A program made the translations under genes and the position numbers. DNA of 59,516 nt from assembly GCA_022072145.1 (NCBI GenBank), contig JAJVIG010000012.1, forward strand, positions 93,129-152,644, read 5' to 3'. Origin of the DNA: Pseudomonadales bacterium. Lineage in GTDB: Bacteria > Pseudomonadota > Gammaproteobacteria > Pseudomonadales > UBA5518. Below, in pieces: positions 35,885-46,102 of the stretch (its first letter is position 1; every line of letters starts with the position of its first letter). A model generated the notes under the pieces. The model made no database searches. It worked only from the letters and a program-made list of their open reading frames with translations, and was not told the origin of the DNA.

Positions 35885-38518
35885 TCACTCGTCCCGGCTG
35901 ACGACCCACTTGCCGTCCCGATGATAGGCCCGCCAGCCGGTGGGCTTGCCATCGGCTTCGCTCATCACGTACTGGCGGCGCATCTTGCGGCTGTAACGCA
36001 CCTGCACCGGATTGCCGGCATCGTCGCGCACCGGCGCCTCGAGCAGGTAGGCGTGCTTCGGGTCGATCTGCTCGCGCACCGACAGCAGTTCCTCGACCAG
36101 CGGCGCGCGCGTCTCGCGATTCTTCGGGAAACGGCTGGCGGCCAGGAACAGGCCGGATGCACCGTCACGCAGCACGTAGAAATCGTCGACTTTCGCGCAG
36201 CGCAGCTGCGGTAGCGGCACCGGCGGCATCTTGGGCGGCGCGGGCTGGCCGTTGCGCAGCAGCTTGCGCGTGTTGTTGCAGTCGCTCGCGGTGCAGCCGA
36301 AGTACTTGCCGAAGCGACCGGTCTTCAACTGCATGTCCGAGCCGCACTTGTCGCACGGAATCAGCGGTCCTTCGTAGCCCTTGAGCTTGAAGCGTCCGGT
36401 TTCGATCTCGTGGCCGGGGCAGTCCGGGTTGTTGCCGCAGACGTGCAGCTTGCGCTGCGCATCGACCAGGTAGCTGTCCATTGCGGTGCCACAGCGCGCA
36501 CAGCGGTGGCGCGTGCGCAGCACCCGTGATTCGGCCTCCTCGTCCTCGTCCGCCTCGTCGTGCACGACCTCGTCACCGTGCACCAGGTTGATCGTCTCCT
36601 TGCAGCGCTCGGCCGGCGGAAGTGCGTAGCCCGAGCAACCCAGGAAAACGCCGGTGCTGCCGGTGCGGATCTGCATCGGCCGGCCGCATTTCGGACAGGT
36701 GATCGAGGTGCCGACCGGCTCGTTGCCACGCATGCCGCCGTCGCCCGCCTTCGCGGCATCGACGCGTGCGGAGAAATCGGCGTAGAAGTCGTCGAGGACC
36801 GTGAGCCAGTCCCGCTCGCCCGAGGCGATCTGGTCGAGGAACTCCTCCATGTTCGCGGTAAAGCCGTAGTCCATCAGGTTCGTGAACTTCTCGGCCAGGC
36901 GGTCGGTGACGATGTCGCCGAGTTTTTCCGCGTAGAAACGCCGGCTCTCAACGCGCGCGTAGCCGCGGTCCTGGATCGTGGAGATGATCGAGGCGTAGGT
37001 CGACGGCCGGCCGATCCCGCGTTTTTCCAGTTCGCGCACCAGCGTCGCCTCCGTGTAGCGCGGCGGCGCCTTGGTGAAGTGCTGGCTCGGCAGCAACCGC
37101 AGCAGCCGCAGTTCCTCGCCGACCTTCACGTCGGGCAGTTCCACGTCTTCGTCCTTGCGTGCAGCGAGCGGCAACACGCGCAGAAAACCGTCGAAGCGCA
37201 GGATCCGACCGCGCGCGCGCAGCTCGAAGTTCCCGGCCTGCACTTCCAGCGCGGTGCTCAGGAACTCCGCCGGCACCATCTGGCAGGCGACGAACTGGCG
37301 CCAAACCAACTCGTAAAGACGCACCGCGTCGCGCTCCATGCCGCTCAGCGCATTCGCGGCGAGCCGCACGTCGGAAGGACGGATCGCCTCGTGCGCCTCC
37401 TGCGCTCCCGACTTGCTCGAGTAGACGTTCGGCCGCTCGGGGAGATAGCGCTCGCCGTGCTCACCGGCGATGAACTCGCGGCACGCCGCGACCGCCTCGG
37501 CGCTGAGGTTGGTCGAATCGGTACGCATGTAGGTGATGAAGCCTGCCTCGTAGAGCCGCTGCGCCAGCGTCATCGTCTTTTTCACGCTGAAGCCGAGCCG
37601 GGTGCTCGCCGCCTGTTGCAGCGTCGAGGTGATGAACGGCGGCGCCGGCCGGCTGCGCGTCGGCTTGTCCTCGCGTGCCTTGACCACGTAGCGTGCCTGC
37701 CGCAGCGCGGCGATCGCGCGCTCGGCTTCGTCGCCGTTCACCGGCCGGAAGTTCTGCTCGCCCTCGCGGCGCACCTCCAGCCGCAGCGCCTCGCCGCCCG
37801 CGGTCGCCGTCTCCGCGTGCACCTCCCAGAATTCCTCGGGAACGAATGCGCGGATCTCGCGCTCGCGCTCCACCAGCAGCCGCACGGCCACCGACTGCAC
37901 CCGTCCGGCCGACAACCCGCGCGCGACCTTTTCCCACAGCAGCGGCGACAGCATGTAGCCGACCACGCGGTCCAGGAAGCGACGCGCCTGCTGCGCATTG
38001 ACGCGCGCCACATCGATCTGGCCGGGGTGCTCGAAGGCCTCGCGAATCGCCGAACGCGTGATCTCGTTGAACACCACGCGGCGGTACTTCTCCGGCTTGC
38101 CGCCGATCGCCTCGCGCAGATGCCACGCGATCGCCTCCCCCTCGCGATCGAGGTCGGTCGCGAGATAGATCGCATCGGCGCCGGCGGCGGCCTTGCGCAA
38201 CTCGGCGACCACTTTTTCCTTGCCGGGCAGGATCTCGTAGTTCGCGCGCCAACCGTGCTCGGGGTCGACTCCCATGCGCTTGACCAGTTGCCCGCGCGCC
38301 TTGTCGGCGCGGTGCCTGGCCTTCTCCTTCTCCGACATCTTGCGCGTGGCCGCGGCGTTGCGCGCACGCTCGGCAGTGTCGGCGCCCTTGCCCGAACCAC
38401 TGACCGGCAGGTCACGGATATGCCCTACGCTGGACTTCACGACGAAGTCACGGCCGAGATACTTGTTGATGGTCTTCGCCTTGGCCGGCGACTCCACGAT
38501 GACCAGCGACTTGCCCAT
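35885..38518 (-). CDS. topA: DNA topoisomerase I
   Basis: 877 residues from ATG 38518 ([15 protein letters not shown] is the family start; the frame runs on to 38902). TopA relaxes negatively supercoiled DNA. The Toprim domain has [15 protein letters not shown]; the active-site tyrosine is Y330 in [10 protein letters not shown]. The C-terminus carries four-cysteine zinc-finger repeats (CPKCGRPM...C; CARCGT...C; CDKCGS...C) like E. coli TopA. Full length. The upstream gene at 38629 lies on the same strand. Confidence 0.97.
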   Translation of the reverse strand: MGKSLVIVESPAKAKTINKYLGRDFVVKSSVGHIRDLPVSGSGKGADTAERARNAAATRKMSEKEKARHRADKARGQLVKRMGVDPEHGWRANYEILPGKEKVVAELRKAAAGADAIYLATDLDREGEAIAWHLREAIGGKPEKYRRVVFNEITRSAIREAFEHPGQIDVARVNAQQARRFLDRVVGYMLSPLLWEKVARGLSAGRVQSVAVRLLVEREREIRAFVPEEFWEVHAETATAGGEALRLEVRREGEQNFRPVNGDEAERAIAALRQARYVVKAREDKPTRSRPAPPFITSTLQQAASTRLGFSVKKTMTLAQRLYEAGFITYMRTDSTNLSAEAVAACREFIAGEHGERYLPERPNVYSSKSGAQEAHEAIRPSDVRLAANALSGMERDAVRLYELVWRQFVACQMVPAEFLSTALEVQAGNFELRARGRILRFDGFLRVLPLAARKDEDVELPDVKVGEELRLLRLLPSQHFTKAPPRYTEATLVRELEKRGIGRPSTYASIISTIQDRGYARVESRRFYAEKLGDIVTDRLAEKFTNLMDYGFTANMEEFLDQIASGERDWLTVLDDFYADFSARVDAAKAGDGGMRGNEPVGTSITCPKCGRPMQIRTGSTGVFLGCSGYALPPAERCKETINLVHGDEVVHDEADEDEEAESRVLRTRHRCARCGTAMDSYLVDAQRKLHVCGNNPDCPGHEIETGRFKLKGYEGPLIPCDKCGSDMQLKTGRFGKYFGCTASDCNNTRKLLRNGQPAPPKMPPVPLPQLRCAKVDDFYVLRDGASGLFLAASRFPKNRETRAPLVEELLSVREQIDPKHAYLLEAPVRDDAGNPVQVRYSRKMRRQYVMSEADGKPTGWRAYHRDGKWVVSRDE

Positions 38519-38628
38519 GATCGTGCCGAATTTCCAGAGAATAAAGAGAGGGGGGTAGCCAAACGAGGCGCCATATATACGGGCTGCCCCCCGCAGGGTC
38601 AAGCGCCGTGCCCAAGCGCGGCGCCACC

Positions 38629-39117
38629 TCAACGGCGCTCGGCGAGCGTGCTGCCGAGCGCTCGCAACGCCGTCGCGATGCGCGCCACGTCGGCTTCGCG
38701 GCCCTTCTCGTTCCAGCGCGCGACGAGGCCCTCGGCCGATGCGCGCAGCGTCACCACGCCGGCCGGCAGGTCCTGTGGCACCTGCCCGGGCATCGGCCCG
38801 GCAGCGGCGCCCGCCGGGGCCGCTCGCCACGCGCCGCCCTCCTCGCGTTCGAACGCAAGCCCCGACGCACGCTGCGCGGTGTGGTGGTCTTCGATGCTCC
38901 ACGGCAGCACGTAGTCCGCGTAGCCGGCGCGGGTTCCAACCGCGTCGATGCGCACGCGCAACCCGTTCGCAGTCGCGCTGGCGCGCAGGCGCGCGAGCTG
39001 TGCCTGACGCGGCGAAGGGCGCATCGCGAGCATGGGGCCGAGCACGAACAACACGGCGACAACGAGTACCGACAGGAACACTTCCACACGCACGTACCCG
39101 CGCAGGGCCGCCGCCAA
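38629..39117 (-). CDS. Membrane-anchored protein of unknown function
   Basis: About 162 residues with an uncertain start. The frame opens at 39210, but this would overlap the divergent usp gene, so TTG 39117 or GTG 39093 is more likely. One transmembrane helix ([20 protein letters not shown]) near the N-terminus is followed by a ~120-residue domain. The remainder ([24 protein letters not shown]) has no recognised motif. It lies upstream of topA on the same strand, 110 bp away. Confidence 0.6.
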   Translation of the reverse strand: MAAALRGYVRVEVFLSVLVVAVLFVLGPMLAMRPSPRQAQLARLRASATANGLRVRIDAVGTRAGYADYVLPWSIEDHHTAQRASGLAFEREEGGAWRAAPAGAAAGPMPGQVPQDLPAGVVTLRASAEGLVARWNEKGREADVARIATALRALGSTLAERR

Positions 39118-39192
39118 TTGCGGCGCCGGCGAATTTTCGGCTATGGTAGTCGAACCGGTCCCGACCCGGCCAACACAGAGGACCAAGCAGCG

Positions 39193-39636
39193 ATGGGCGC
39201 TTACCGACACCTTCTTCTGGGGCTGGATCTCAGCAACGAATCACAGCAGGTCGTGGCGCGCGCCGCCGCGATGCGTGACGCCTTCGGCTGCGAACTCAGC
39301 GTGGTGCACGTGATCGAGCCGCTCAGCTTCGCCTACGGCGGCGACATCCCGATGGACTTCTCCGGCATCCAGGAGGAAATCCACAAGCAGGCTCGTACGC
39401 ATATGGCCCAGATCTGCGACCCGTTGAACATCCCGGAAACCAACCGGCACCTGGTCGTCGGACGCGCCGAGACCGAAATCCACCACGTCGGCGAGGAAAT
39501 CGGCGCCGACCTGATCGTCGTCGGCAGCCACGGTCGCCACGGACTCGCGCTGCTGATGGGGTCGACCGCCAACGGCGTGCTGCACGGCGCCCGCTGCGAT
39601 GTGCTCGCCGTACGGGTGAAGTCGCGCGAACGTTGA
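39193..39636 (+). CDS. Universal stress protein (UspA family)
   Basis: 147 residues from ATG 39193. The HUP fold begins with [11 protein letters not shown] and ends with the ATP-binding GxxGxxG(9)GS motif ([17 protein letters not shown]). It is a UspA-type single-domain protein, likely ATP-binding. It overlaps the slt start by 4 bp (TTGA), an unusual coupling of a stress protein to a cell-wall lytic enzyme that the Pseudomonas neighbourhood also brings close together. Confidence 0.9.
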   Translation: MGAYRHLLLGLDLSNESQQVVARAAAMRDAFGCELSVVHVIEPLSFAYGGDIPMDFSGIQEEIHKQARTHMAQICDPLNIPETNRHLVVGRAETEIHHVGEEIGADLIVVGSHGRHGLALLMGSTANGVLHGARCDVLAVRVKSRER

Positions 39637-41666
39637 AACCGCGGAGCCGCCAGCGCGCGGCCGCAGCACGCGCGCCGCGGCTGTCCCCTTGGCTCCTCGC
39701 GGGTCTGATGGCGGTCTCGGCGGGCATCGCACGCGCCGATGACGCGGAGTTGCTGCGCCAGCGCCTCCTGTACCGCGAGACGCTTGCGGCATTGCGTTCC
39801 GGCGACCGGCAACCGTGGCTGAGGGCGCGTGACCGCCTGCGGGACTATCCTCTCTATCCCTACCTCGAGCTCGAGGACCTGCGCCGGCGCATCACCACCG
39901 CCCCTGACGCCGAAGTCGAGTCCTTCCTTCAACGCCACGACGGCGAACTGCCCGCGGCACGCCTGCGCGAGAACTGGCTCGCCACCCTGGAAGCACGCGG
40001 GCGCTGGGCCGAGTTCCTGCACCACTACGACGCCGAAGGCGCCAGCCCCGAGCGGCGCTGCCACCACGCCCTCGCGCTGCTGCGCACGGGCAAGGTCGTC
40101 GATGCGGACCGGGCCGCCGCCGCGCTGTGGTCCACCCCGCGTTCGCTGCCGACCGCCTGTGACCCGGTGTTCGCCGACTGGAGCACGCGCGGCAACCCGG
40201 AGCCGGAACTCGCCTGGCAACGATTCGCCGACGCGATGGACGCCGGCCAGACCGCGCTCGCACGCTATCTGTTGCGCTTCCTCGACGGCACCGCCCGGGC
40301 GGACGCGGAACTGTTCCTGGACTGCGCCACGAACCCCGCGCTCGCCCGCGAGCCGAAGCGATTCCGGCCCCATGACCCACGCCACGCGCGCATCCTCGAT
40401 TTCGCACTCGCCCGCCTCGCCGCACGCGACGTGCGAGCGGCCCGTACGGCCTTCGAAGGTGCGCTGCGCGCCGCAACGGTAGACCCTGCATCGCTGCGTG
40501 GCGCCGCTGCCCGGATCGCGAGCGCGCTCGCCCAGACCTCCGCCGCCGAAGCACTGCACTGGATAATCGGACTGGATGCCGCCGCACGCAGCGAGCCGCT
40601 CGCCGAGGACGCAGTGCGCCACGCGCTGCGCGGCGGGGCCTGGGACCCCGTGCTGGCGACACTGGAGCAGTTGCCGGCGGCGCTGGCCGCCGAGGAACGC
40701 TGGCGGTACTGGTCGGTACGCGCGCGCAGCGCACGCGGCGATGCCGCACCGGAGGCCGCCTGGTCAACGCTCGCCGGGACGCGGAGCTGGTACGGCTTCC
40801 TGGCCGCCGACCATCTGGGCGCGCCGTACGCCATGCAGCACCTGCGGCAGGCGGCCGACGATACCCTTCTGGGCGCGGTAGGCAGCATCCCGGGAATCGT
40901 CCGCGCGCGCGAGTTCGCGCGTAGCGGCTCTCCGCTCGAATCGCGTCGTGAATGGTTGCACACGATACGCGGGCTCGATGCCACTCGCCAGGCGGCGGCC
41001 GCGCAACTGGCCGCGCAATGGGGCTGGCACCCACTCGCGATAACGACCCTCGCCACCGCCCAGGCGTGGGACGCACTCGAACTGCGCTTCCCGATCGTGC
41101 ACCGCAGCCATTTCGACGCCGCGGCACAACGCGAGGGGATCGACCGGACCTGGCTGTACGCAATCGCGCGCCAGGAGAGTGCGCTCGACGCCGGAGTGCG
41201 CTCCCCCGCCGGGGCACTCGGACTGATGCAGGTGATGCCGGCGACGGCACAGCTCACGGCGCGCAAGGCGGGAATCCCTTACCGAGGAAGCAACGACCTG
41301 CTCGACCCGGCGCGCAACGTACGGATCGGCAGCTCCTACATGCGCATGATGCTGGAGCGCTTCGACCACAACCGGATCCTCGCCGCGGCCGCCTACAACG
41401 CCGGCCCGGGACGCATCGGGCAGTGGCTGGGGCGCCACGCGGGCGACGTGGAGCACGACCGCTTCGTCGAGACCATCCCGTTCCGCGAAACCCGCCAGTA
41501 CGTGCAGAACGTGCTTAGCTTCGCGCTGATCTACGCGTACCTCGAGGACCGCGAAGCGCCGCTGGTGCACCCGCATGAGCGGCTGATCCGCAACCCCTAC
41601 GCGGCCAATGCTGGCACCGCGGCGCGCGCGGACTACAATCAGGCCTCGCGCTCCAGAAGCCGCTGA
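39633..41666 (+). CDS. slt: Soluble lytic murein transglycosylase
   Basis: 677 residues from TTG 39633, which overlaps the usp stop. A Sec signal peptide (WLLAGLMAVSAGIARAD) directs it to the periplasm, where it cleaves peptidoglycan strands to 1,6-anhydromuropeptides. The long helical superhelix (U/L domains) is followed by the catalytic domain, with the key glutamate E515 in ARQESALDAG and the SPAGALGLMQVMPATA, and AAYNAGPGR segments. Full length, with all motifs present. Confidence 0.95.
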   Translation: MKPRSRQRAAAARAPRLSPWLLAGLMAVSAGIARADDAELLRQRLLYRETLAALRSGDRQPWLRARDRLRDYPLYPYLELEDLRRRITTAPDAEVESFLQRHDGELPAARLRENWLATLEARGRWAEFLHHYDAEGASPERRCHHALALLRTGKVVDADRAAAALWSTPRSLPTACDPVFADWSTRGNPEPELAWQRFADAMDAGQTALARYLLRFLDGTARADAELFLDCATNPALAREPKRFRPHDPRHARILDFALARLAARDVRAARTAFEGALRAATVDPASLRGAAARIASALAQTSAAEALHWIIGLDAAARSEPLAEDAVRHALRGGAWDPVLATLEQLPAALAAEERWRYWSVRARSARGDAAPEAAWSTLAGTRSWYGFLAADHLGAPYAMQHLRQAADDTLLGAVGSIPGIVRAREFARSGSPLESRREWLHTIRGLDATRQAAAAQLAAQWGWHPLAITTLATAQAWDALELRFPIVHRSHFDAAAQREGIDRTWLYAIARQESALDAGVRSPAGALGLMQVMPATAQLTARKAGIPYRGSNDLLDPARNVRIGSSYMRMMLERFDHNRILAAAAYNAGPGRIGQWLGRHAGDVEHDRFVETIPFRETRQYVQNVLSFALIYAYLEDREAPLVHPHERLIRNPYAANAGTAARADYNQASRSRSR

Positions 41667-41681
41667 AGAGAATCACGACTC

Positions 41682-42914
41682 ATGCAGGCCCAGCCGATCC
41701 TGCTCGCCAGGCAGCCCATCTACGACGCTTCGCTGGAAGTGGTGGCCTTCGAACTGCTGTACCGTTCGACGTCTCCTGACATGGCCGTGGTCGAGGACGG
41801 CAACGAGGCCTCCTCGCGCGTTCTGCTGAGCGCCTTCGGCGGCGACAGCATCCTCGACGTCACCGACGGCAAGCCGGTGTTCATCAATTTCACCGGCCAC
41901 CTGATCGTCAATCCGCCTCCGATCGATCCGCAGCACCTGGTCGTCGAGGTGCTCGAGGACGTCAGCGTGACCAGCGAACTGCTGGCGGGAGTGCGGCGTC
42001 TGCGCGATCGCGGCTACCGCATCGCGCTCGACGACTTCCAGCATCATCCCGGCCTCGCGCCACTGGTCGAACTGGCGGACATCGTGAAACTCGACGTGCT
42101 CGACCTCGGTGAGGTCAGGTTGCGCGCCGAGGTGCGCCAGCTGCGCAACTATCCGGTGCGGCTGCTGGCAGAAAAGATCGAGTCGTGGGAAATGTTCAAC
42201 CACTGCGTGGACCTCGGGTTCAGCTACTTCCAGGGGTATTTCCTCGCCCGACCGCAGCTGCTCCACGGCAAGCGCATGGCGCCGGCACGCACGGCCGTGG
42301 TCGCGCTGATGGCCCGGATCGCGCAGCCCGACATCAGCGTGGCGGACCTCGCGGCCACGATCCAGACCGACCCCGTGCTCAGCTTCGGACTGATCAAGCT
42401 GGTCAACTCGCCGCTCTACCGGCGCGCGGTGCCGGTGGAGTCACTGCGCGACGCGATTTTCACGCTGGGCGTGGAGCGTGTGCGCGGGTGGTGCTACCTG
42501 CTGGTGCTGTCACGCCTCGACGGCAAGCCGAGCGAACTGACACGCATCGCGATGGCGCGCGCACGCTTCTGCGAACTGCTGGCGGCGCGGGCCGAAAAGT
42601 CCGCGGCCGGGCGTTGTTTCACTATGGGCATCCTGTCGACGCTGGATGCGTTCATGGACCAGACGCTCGACAGCGTCGTCGCGACGATGACTATCAGCGA
42701 GGAACTGCGCGCCGCGCTGCTCGAACGCCGCGGCCGCCTGGGCGTGATCCTCGCGACGGTGCTCGCCTTCGAGACCGCCGCCTGGACCGAGGTGCCGTGG
42801 CGCGAACTCGCGGGTCTGGGCGTGGACCAGCAGGCCGCCGAGGATGCCTACCTCGAGAGCCTGCGCTGGGTCAGCGAGACCCTGGGACACGAGGGCGGGA
42901 GGATGTTCGGCTGA
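41682..42914 (+). CDS. EAL-HDOD (YuxH-type) signalling protein
   Basis: 410 residues. An N-terminal EAL-like domain (LARQPIYDASLEVVAFELLYRS; the EAL motif reads ELL) is followed by an HDOD domain from ~200 (ARIAQPDISVADLAATIQTDPVLSFGLIKLVNSP). In this family the EAL part is usually catalytically inactive and the protein acts as a signalling scaffold; c-di-GMP hydrolysis is unlikely because LDDF and IKLD elements are partial. It is 15 bp after slt and overlaps the convergent glutaredoxin-like gene by 44 bp. Confidence 0.88.
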   Translation: MQAQPILLARQPIYDASLEVVAFELLYRSTSPDMAVVEDGNEASSRVLLSAFGGDSILDVTDGKPVFINFTGHLIVNPPPIDPQHLVVEVLEDVSVTSELLAGVRRLRDRGYRIALDDFQHHPGLAPLVELADIVKLDVLDLGEVRLRAEVRQLRNYPVRLLAEKIESWEMFNHCVDLGFSYFQGYFLARPQLLHGKRMAPARTAVVALMARIAQPDISVADLAATIQTDPVLSFGLIKLVNSPLYRRAVPVESLRDAIFTLGVERVRGWCYLLVLSRLDGKPSELTRIAMARARFCELLAARAEKSAAGRCFTMGILSTLDAFMDQTLDSVVATMTISEELRAALLERRGRLGVILATVLAFETAAWTEVPWRELAGLGVDQQAAEDAYLESLRWVSETLGHEGGRMFG

Positions 42915-43173
42915 GTCCGGCCAGCAGGTCGCGTACTGCCCCGGCGTCGAACGGCCAGCCGATCTCGGCAGCCTTCTCGCCGGCGACACGCAGCACCGGG
43001 ATGCGCGTGCCGTAACGTTGCAGCAGCGCATCGCTGTCGGCGATGTCGACGCGCTCGAGGCCGACCCCCTGTGCGCGTGCGATGGGAGAGACCAATGCAT
43101 CGGCCAGCTCGCAAAGATGACAGCCGACGGTATGGAAGAGCAGGAGCTCGGGCTCCGTTTTCTCAGAGGTCAT
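42871..43173 (-). CDS. Glutaredoxin-family small thiol protein
   Basis: 100 residues from ATG 43173 (GTG 43179 is a two-codon-longer alternative). The thioredoxin-fold start ELLLFHTVGCHLCE contains the redox motif CHLC, and TRIPVLRVAG contains the conserved cis-proline. It resembles DUF836/glutaredoxin-like proteins. The start lies inside the amt gene (11-bp overlap), so it is co-translated with the transporter. The 3' end overlaps the EAL-HDOD gene from the other strand. Confidence 0.8.
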   Translation of the reverse strand: MTSEKTEPELLLFHTVGCHLCELADALVSPIARAQGVGLERVDIADSDALLQRYGTRIPVLRVAGEKAAEIGWPFDAGAVRDLLAGLSRTSSRPRVPGSR

Positions 43174-44473
43174 AACCACGCTCGTTGTGCAGCACCACGT
43201 CCAGCCCTTCCGTTTCCTGCTCTGGCGTCACCCGCAGCCCCACCAGTCGGTCGGTGAGTCGCAGCAGGCCCCAGGTCAGCAGCGCGGTCCAGGCCGCGAC
43301 TGCCACCACACCCAGCCCCTGCACCAGCAGCTGGGTGCCGATGCCGCGCCCCGCGGCCAGTCCCTGGCCGCTGAACGGACCGAGTCCGGCGCTGGCGAAC
43401 ACGCCGGCGGCCAGGGTGCCGAGCATACCGCCGACGCCGTGCACCGGAAACACGTCGAGCGAGTCGTCGATCTTCACCACGCGCTTGAGCCACAGCGTCG
43501 CGAAGAAACACAAGGCGCCCGCGCTGGTGCCGATCACCAGCGCTGCGGCCGGCCCGACGTAGCCCGAGGCGGGCGTGATCGTCCCCAGGCCCGCGACCAT
43601 GCCGGTCACGGCGCCCAGCGCGCTCGGCTTGCCGAAACGCAGCCACTCGATGCACAGCCAGGTGAGTGCGCCGGCCGCCGCCGACAGGTGCGTGACCAGC
43701 ATCGCCATGCCGGCATCGCCGTTGGCGGCCAGCGCGCTGCCCGCGTTGAAGCCGAACCACCCGACCCACAGCATCCCGGCACCGGTGACCGTCATCGTCA
43801 TGTTGTGCGGCGGCATCGCGGTCACGCCGAAGCCGTTGCGATTACCGATCACCAGCGCCGATACCAGCGCCGCCACACCCGCGGTCACGTGCACCACGGT
43901 GCCGCCCGCGAAATCGAGCAGACCCAGTTGCTGCAGCCAGCCGCCGCCCCAGACCCAGTGCGCCACCGGTGCGTAGACCAGCAGCAACCAGCCGGCCGAG
44001 AAGACCATCACGGCCGAGAAGCGCGTGCGTTCGGCGAACGCACCGACGATCAGCGCCGGGGTGATGATCGCGAAGGTCATCTGGAACATCAGGAACACGG
44101 TTTCGGGCAGGCCGCCGCTGGCCGAGGCTTCGTCGACACCGGCCAGGAACGCGCGCCCGAAGCCGCCGAACCACGCGTTGGCGCTGCCGAACGCGATGCT
44201 GTAGCCGAACGCGTACCACAGCACCGAGGCCAGGCACGCGATCGAGAAGCACTGCATCAGTACCGTCAGCACGTTCTTGCTGCGCACCAGCCCGCCGTAG
44301 AACAGCGACAAGCCAGGCAGCGTCATGAACAGCACCAGCGCGGTGGAAGTCAGGATCCACGCCGTGTCGGCGCCGTCAGGCACGGTGTCCGCGCCTAATG
44401 CCGGCAGGGCCTGCATCGCCACCCCTGCCGCCACAACATGGTGCAATCGCAACCACTTCGACTGAACCCACAT
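43163..44473 (-). CDS. amt: Ammonium transporter (Amt family)
   Basis: 436 residues from ATG 44473, with GGGGAG upstream. Amt channels carry ammonium across the inner membrane. It has a signal-like first helix and eleven transmembrane segments. Family motifs are FYGGLVRSKNVL, AHWVWGGGWL, DFAGGTVVHVTAG and GAVTGMVAGLGTITPASGYVGP, with the pore histidines (VVHV, FPVHGVGG) kept. No glnK-type PII gene is adjacent, which is unusual. An NtrC-like site lies ~60 bp upstream of the start. Confidence 0.93.
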   Translation of the reverse strand: MWVQSKWLRLHHVVAAGVAMQALPALGADTVPDGADTAWILTSTALVLFMTLPGLSLFYGGLVRSKNVLTVLMQCFSIACLASVLWYAFGYSIAFGSANAWFGGFGRAFLAGVDEASASGGLPETVFLMFQMTFAIITPALIVGAFAERTRFSAVMVFSAGWLLLVYAPVAHWVWGGGWLQQLGLLDFAGGTVVHVTAGVAALVSALVIGNRNGFGVTAMPPHNMTMTVTGAGMLWVGWFGFNAGSALAANGDAGMAMLVTHLSAAAGALTWLCIEWLRFGKPSALGAVTGMVAGLGTITPASGYVGPAAALVIGTSAGALCFFATLWLKRVVKIDDSLDVFPVHGVGGMLGTLAAGVFASAGLGPFSGQGLAAGRGIGTQLLVQGLGVVAVAAWTALLTWGLLRLTDRLVGLRVTPEQETEGLDVVLHNERGYDL

Positions 44474-44533
44474 GGTTGTTCTCCCCTCACGGCGAAGCGT
44501 TTCGCCCCTTGCTGGTGCAACCGTCGCACGCGG

Positions 44534-44550
44534 CGCACGATCATGGTGCA
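44534..44550 (-). promoter_or_regulatory. Possible NtrC-binding site upstream of amt
   Basis: CGCAC-N7-GTGCA on the plus strand differs from the dyad TGCAC-N7-GTGCA by one base. It lies 61 bp upstream of the amt ATG. I could not find a convincing sigma-54 -24/-12 element between it and the gene, so regulation by nitrogen is only suggested. Confidence 0.4.
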
Positions 44551-44642
44551 GCATGCCGCACCAACACGGCCGCGCACCGCCTTGCAGGGCGGCTCAGCAA
44601 GATACGTACCGGTTTCGGGGGAAGCCCACGCGCAGCGGGCGA

Positions 44643-45458
44643 TCAGTCGTCGAACACGACCGTCTCGGGCTTGCCGCCGGCGCCTGCCGAACGCAGCAGG
44701 TCGTCCGCGCTCAGCATGCCGGCGTTCCAGTTCGCCACGTAACGCAGCCCGTCGGCCACGCCGTGTTCACGCGCGTGCAGCAGCACCTCCTTGGTGCCGC
44801 GGATCGCCAGCGGCGAGCGCCGTGCGATCGTTCGCGCCAGCGCGAGCACGTCGGCCAGCAGGCCCTCGCGGTCGGCGTGCACCCGGTTGACGAGGCCGTA
44901 GCGGTGCGCCTCCTGCGCGTCCATGCGCCGCCCCGTGTAGGCGAGCTCGCGCATCGGCCCGTCGCCGATCAGCCGCGGGAGCCGCTGCAGCGTGCCGACG
45001 TCGGCCACCATGCCGAGCTCGATCTCCTTGATCGCGAAGTACGCGTCCTCGGTGCAATAGCGCATGTCGCAGGCACTGATCATGTCGACCCCGCCGCCGA
45101 TGCAGGCCGCGTGCACGGCCGCGAGCACCGGTTTGCGGCAGCGCTCGATCGCCGTCAGGTCCGCCTGCAGGCGCTCGATCGTGTCGCGCCGGCGCTCGGC
45201 GCGCCGGCCGGGCTCGAGCGCCGGATCGTCCAGCGACGCGAACATCTCGAGGTCGATGCCGGCGCAGAAATGCCGGCCCCGGCCCGCGAGCACCACCGCG
45301 CGCACGCCGCGCTCGGCGTCGCACCAGCGCATGCAGTCGCCGATCTCGCGCCACATCGCGGCGTTCATCGAGTTCGCCTTGTCCGGGCGGTTCAGCTCGA
45401 CCAGCGCGACCGCCTCGTCGAGGCTCACTGCCAGTGTCTCGTAGTGCGGCATCTGCAT
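44643..45458 (-). CDS. Dienoyl-CoA isomerase-type crotonase (ECH1-like)
   Basis: 271 residues from ATG 45458 (ATG 45452 also possible). It has the crotonase oxyanion-hole motifs HFCAGIDL and CIGGGVDM. D125, E145 and D153 match the three acidic residues of mammalian ECH1, with the same spacing of 20 and 8, and the segment ADVGTLQRLPRLIG is nearly the ECH1 sequence. This points to delta3,5-delta2,4-dienoyl-CoA isomerase, used in oxidation of unsaturated fatty acids with odd-position double bonds, over plain enoyl-CoA hydratase. Downstream of a nitroreductase gene by 2 bp. Confidence 0.85.
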   Translation of the reverse strand: MQMPHYETLAVSLDEAVALVELNRPDKANSMNAAMWREIGDCMRWCDAERGVRAVVLAGRGRHFCAGIDLEMFASLDDPALEPGRRAERRRDTIERLQADLTAIERCRKPVLAAVHAACIGGGVDMISACDMRYCTEDAYFAIKEIELGMVADVGTLQRLPRLIGDGPMRELAYTGRRMDAQEAHRYGLVNRVHADREGLLADVLALARTIARRSPLAIRGTKEVLLHAREHGVADGLRYVANWNAGMLSADDLLRSAGAGGKPETVVFDD

Positions 45459-45460
45459 CT

Positions 45461-46030
45461 TCAGCCCCCCGTCGGCGGCCAGTCGAGGAAAAAGTCCGCC
45501 GGATCCGCCACCATCGGCTCGCGCGGCGCCACTTCCGGTGTTCCGAGATACAGAAAACCCGCGACGCGGTCGGTGGGCAGCAACCCCAGTTCCGCACGCA
45601 GCGCATCGAGGTACGTCACGTCCCCGGTGCGCCAGATACCGCCGAAGCCGAGCGCGTGCGCGGCCAGCAGCATGGCGTGGGCAGCGCAGGCGAGCGAGAG
45701 CTGCTGCTCGATCACGGGCACCTTCGGATGCTCGACCGTACGCGCCACCAGCACCAGCACCAGCGGGGCGCGCAGCGGCGCCGCCGCCAGCTTGTCCAGC
45801 GACTGCGCGTCCGCATCCGGCCGCGCGGCGAGCGTGGCGCGCACCATCGCCTCGCCGAGCCGCGCCCGCCCGTCGCCCTCGACGACCAGAAAGCGCCAGG
45901 GACGCAGGCGCGCGTGATCGGGCGCACGCAGCGCGGCACGGAAGATCCGTTCGCGCGCGCTGCCGCGCGGCGGCGGATCGCACAGCCGCGGACTCGAGGT
46001 TCGGGTGAGCAGGGTCTCCAGGGTATCCAT
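45461..46030 (-). CDS. Nitroreductase (YdjA-like)
   Basis: 189 residues from ATG 46030. Its pattern (LLTRTSSPRLCDPPP, RAPDHARLRPWRFLVV, then HALGFGGIWRTG) fits the small FMN-dependent nitroreductases related to YdjA. Such enzymes reduce nitro or enone groups using NAD(P)H. It begins the same-strand pair with the ECH1-like gene, separated by 2 bp. The stretch between it and fabY holds the second MITE-like copy. Confidence 0.85.
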   Translation of the reverse strand: MDTLETLLTRTSSPRLCDPPPRGSARERIFRAALRAPDHARLRPWRFLVVEGDGRARLGEAMVRATLAARPDADAQSLDKLAAAPLRAPLVLVLVARTVEHPKVPVIEQQLSLACAAHAMLLAAHALGFGGIWRTGDVTYLDALRAELGLLPTDRVAGFLYLGTPEVAPREPMVADPADFFLDWPPTGG

Positions 46031-46102
46031 CGCCGGTACGGGTTCCTCCACAAAACCCGCACACTGCGGCGAAGCGCCGGCGAATGCAAGGCGGGGTGCC
46101 CT

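Noticed and set aside
41682..42914. Active c-di-GMP phosphodiesterase
   Set aside because: The EAL motif is ELL and other metal-binding elements are partial, as in YuxH-type proteins regarded as non-catalytic.
44474..44534. Sigma-54 promoter for amt
   Set aside because: The best match to TGGCAC-N5-TTGCA has only two of the six -24 bases correct.
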